DNA of 42,955 nt, taken from JBMNUM01 sp050946275. Its GTDB lineage: Bacteria; Actinomycetota; Coriobacteriia; Coriobacteriales; CADBOM01. Below the pieces are notes generated by a model that ran no database searches, was not told the origin of the DNA, and saw nothing but the letters and a program-made list of their open reading frames with translations. Every line of letters starts with the position of its first letter. Position 1 is the stretch's first letter. The stretch is taken from the NCBI GenBank assembly GCA_050946275.1, contig JBMNUM010000019.1, positions 1 through 42,955 of the forward strand, given 5' to 3'. Below, one piece after another: positions 42,706 to 42,955 of the stretch. A program made the translations under genes and the position numbers.

Positions 42706-42917
42706 CAAGTGGGTCCGATAATACGCTGAACAGCACCCTTGTCTGGTAGTAGAAACGGATTGTGCGACAACTCCGCGCTTACCATTCCTCAAGCCCTTCT
42801 CGTTGTGCTAAATTCACCTTAGGCCCAGCTGCCTATTACATTTTTCTCGGTGTGGTGTTCCGCAGATTATCGGAGCGCCGTTCCACGGCGCGTCGGTGCG
42901 CGCTTGCGCGCAATATC

Positions 42918-42950
42918 GGTGCGGACGGGCCGCATGACCGCGTCCGCACC
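42918..42950. repeat. Palindromic hairpin at window end
   Basis: Perfect 10-bp arms GGTGCGGACG/CGTCCGCACC (42918-42927 and 42941-42950) around a 13-nt loop, preceded by a GCGCGC-TT-GCGCGC palindrome. It may be a terminator or REP-like element; the context continues outside the window. Confidence 0.5.
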
Positions 42951-42955
42951 TGCGA

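Overview
The window is a high-GC Actinomycetota chromosome segment that most resembles Coriobacteriia (Collinsella/Olsenella type). This rests on strong G/C third positions, small lipoproteins and membrane-anchored proteins with Ala/Ser/Gly-rich linkers, abundant short palindromic intergenic repeats, and a mix of anaerobe-type redox genes (flavodoxin-like reductase, aldo/keto reductase with two 4Fe-4S motifs). The genus call is an inference.

Region 1 (1-13.4 kb) is housekeeping: partial priA, a VapBC-type toxin-antitoxin pair with a palindromic operator, metK, a membrane-anchored repeat-linker protein, gltX, a second membrane-anchored protein of unknown function, serS, a membrane-tethered endonuclease/exonuclease/phosphatase-fold protein and an MFS exporter. 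Region 2 (13.4-25.7 kb) starts at a tRNA-Arg(CCT) whose 3' end and terminator are exactly duplicated 182 bp downstream. It carries mixed accessory metabolism: a YARHG lipoprotein, a His/Asp-tailed protein, an aldo/keto reductase, a GNAT, a flavodoxin-like reductase, a decayed acetyltransferase, a TetR regulator divergent from a polytopic membrane protein, a probably leaderless YdeI-family gene followed by an atypical peptide deformylase, a STAND ATPase with TPR-like repeats, and an L,D-transpeptidase.

Region 3 (25.7-36.3 kb) has visibly more A/T-rich codon use and looks like a defence or mobile-gene island. On the minus strand lie a NYN/PIN-like nuclease, a protein with a type I specificity-subunit-like C-terminus and an OB-fold-like protein. 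Divergent from these is a DUF4145-UvrD-type helicase, followed by a two-gene cassette matching PsyrTA/RqlHI (RecQ helicase-phosphoribosyltransferase plus DprA-like protein). The island is bracketed by two same-orientation copies of one small gene, the distal copy having lost its start and stop codons. Next to that copy is a frameshifted SHOCT-domain gene.

Region 4 (36.3-42.5 kb) is a tightly coupled three-gene operon: a coiled-coil protein with what may be a decayed GTPase-like core, a 1000-aa HerA/DUF87-type ATPase with an embedded Gly-rich hydrophobic segment, and a 515-aa protein combining a possible PD-(D/E)XK-like core with a glycine-zipper hydrophobic domain. I do not recognise this operon as a named system. 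It is the best candidate here for an undescribed defence or DNA-translocation system. The window ends in a possible gene remnant and a palindromic hairpin.
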